The position numbers and the translations under genes are program-made. A DNA stretch of 5,293 nucleotides. Origin: an uncultured Clostridium sp. (GTDB lineage: Bacteria > Bacillota > Clostridia > TANB77 > CAG-508). The stretch spans positions 1-5,293 of the forward strand of contig CANOPV010000073.1 of the NCBI GenBank assembly GCA_947568605.1, given 5' to 3'. The notes under the pieces are model-generated. The model ran no database searches. It had not been told where the DNA came from and saw only the letters and a program-made list of their open reading frames with translations. Below are positions 5,207-5,293 of the stretch, one piece after another. Positions within the stretch are counted from its first letter, which is position 1, and each line of letters starts with the position of its first letter.

Positions 5207-5293
5207 ATTTAAAATGAAATTCGAGTTAAAAATATTTTAAAATTGCTTTTATGCGACACGTTCGCGGAGCGATGGAGCAAAAGCATATTTTTA
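5207..5293 (+). repeat. Palindromic element, family 3, copy D (cut by window edge)
   Basis: The copy begins ATTTAAAATGAAATTCGAG and runs to AAAATTGCTTTT (5239-5250). Its loop starts ATGCGACA, has a minimal hairpin CG-TTCG-CG (5259-5266) and ends AGCGATGGAGC. The right arm AAAAGCATATTTTT begins at 5279 and continues out of the window. Weaker similarity to copy C may extend left to 5191. Confidence 0.75.

Overview
The window is a very AT-rich stretch with all supportable genes on the minus strand. In transcription order (high to low coordinates) they are thyX, tadA, a gene for an unrecognised membrane-anchored protein, the small SRP RNA, dnaX and a ybaB/ebfC gene cut by the left edge. The order tadA - SRP RNA - dnaX - ybaB (usually followed by recR) is the classic Firmicutes arrangement, as in Bacillus subtilis. 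Together with the low GC, A-rich ribosome binding sites and the type of dispersed repeats, it points to a low-GC Clostridia-like Firmicute, probably an uncultured host-associated one. The species cannot be named from the sequence.

Layout: 1-314 is ybaB (partial). 315-802 is a 488-base gene-free stretch packed with palindromic repeats. 803-2404 is dnaX. 2437-2558 is the SRP RNA, with a very good sigma-A promoter at 2575-2603. 2604-2929 is repeat-derived. 2930-3673 is the unknown anchored protein. 3701-3780 is a hairpin repeat that runs into the tadA stop codon. 3778-4236 is tadA. 4280-4404 is a repeat copy, followed by a possible thyX terminator. 4468-5139 is thyX, with an extended -10 promoter at 5168-5196. 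The right edge ends inside another repeat copy.

Functionally the genes are housekeeping: clamp loading at the replication fork (DnaX), a nucleoid or recombination-associated protein (YbaB), co-translational protein targeting (SRP RNA), tRNA wobble editing (TadA) and dTMP synthesis (ThyX). The SRP RNA and dnaX are only 32 bases apart with no visible terminator or second promoter, so dnaX is probably transcribed from the SRP RNA promoter.

No new defence or mobile system is visible. Two things deserve attention. (1) A perfect A_AAA_AAA slippery heptamer in the DnaX linker has a -1 frame stop one codon later. This is the same layout that makes the short gamma subunit in Escherichia coli. (2) A family of long-armed palindromic elements occurs at least five times in 5.3 kb, all in one orientation. 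Between copies the central hairpins differ in sequence but keep their pairing. Two further hairpin repeat families are also present, and their stems are likewise preserved despite sequence change.
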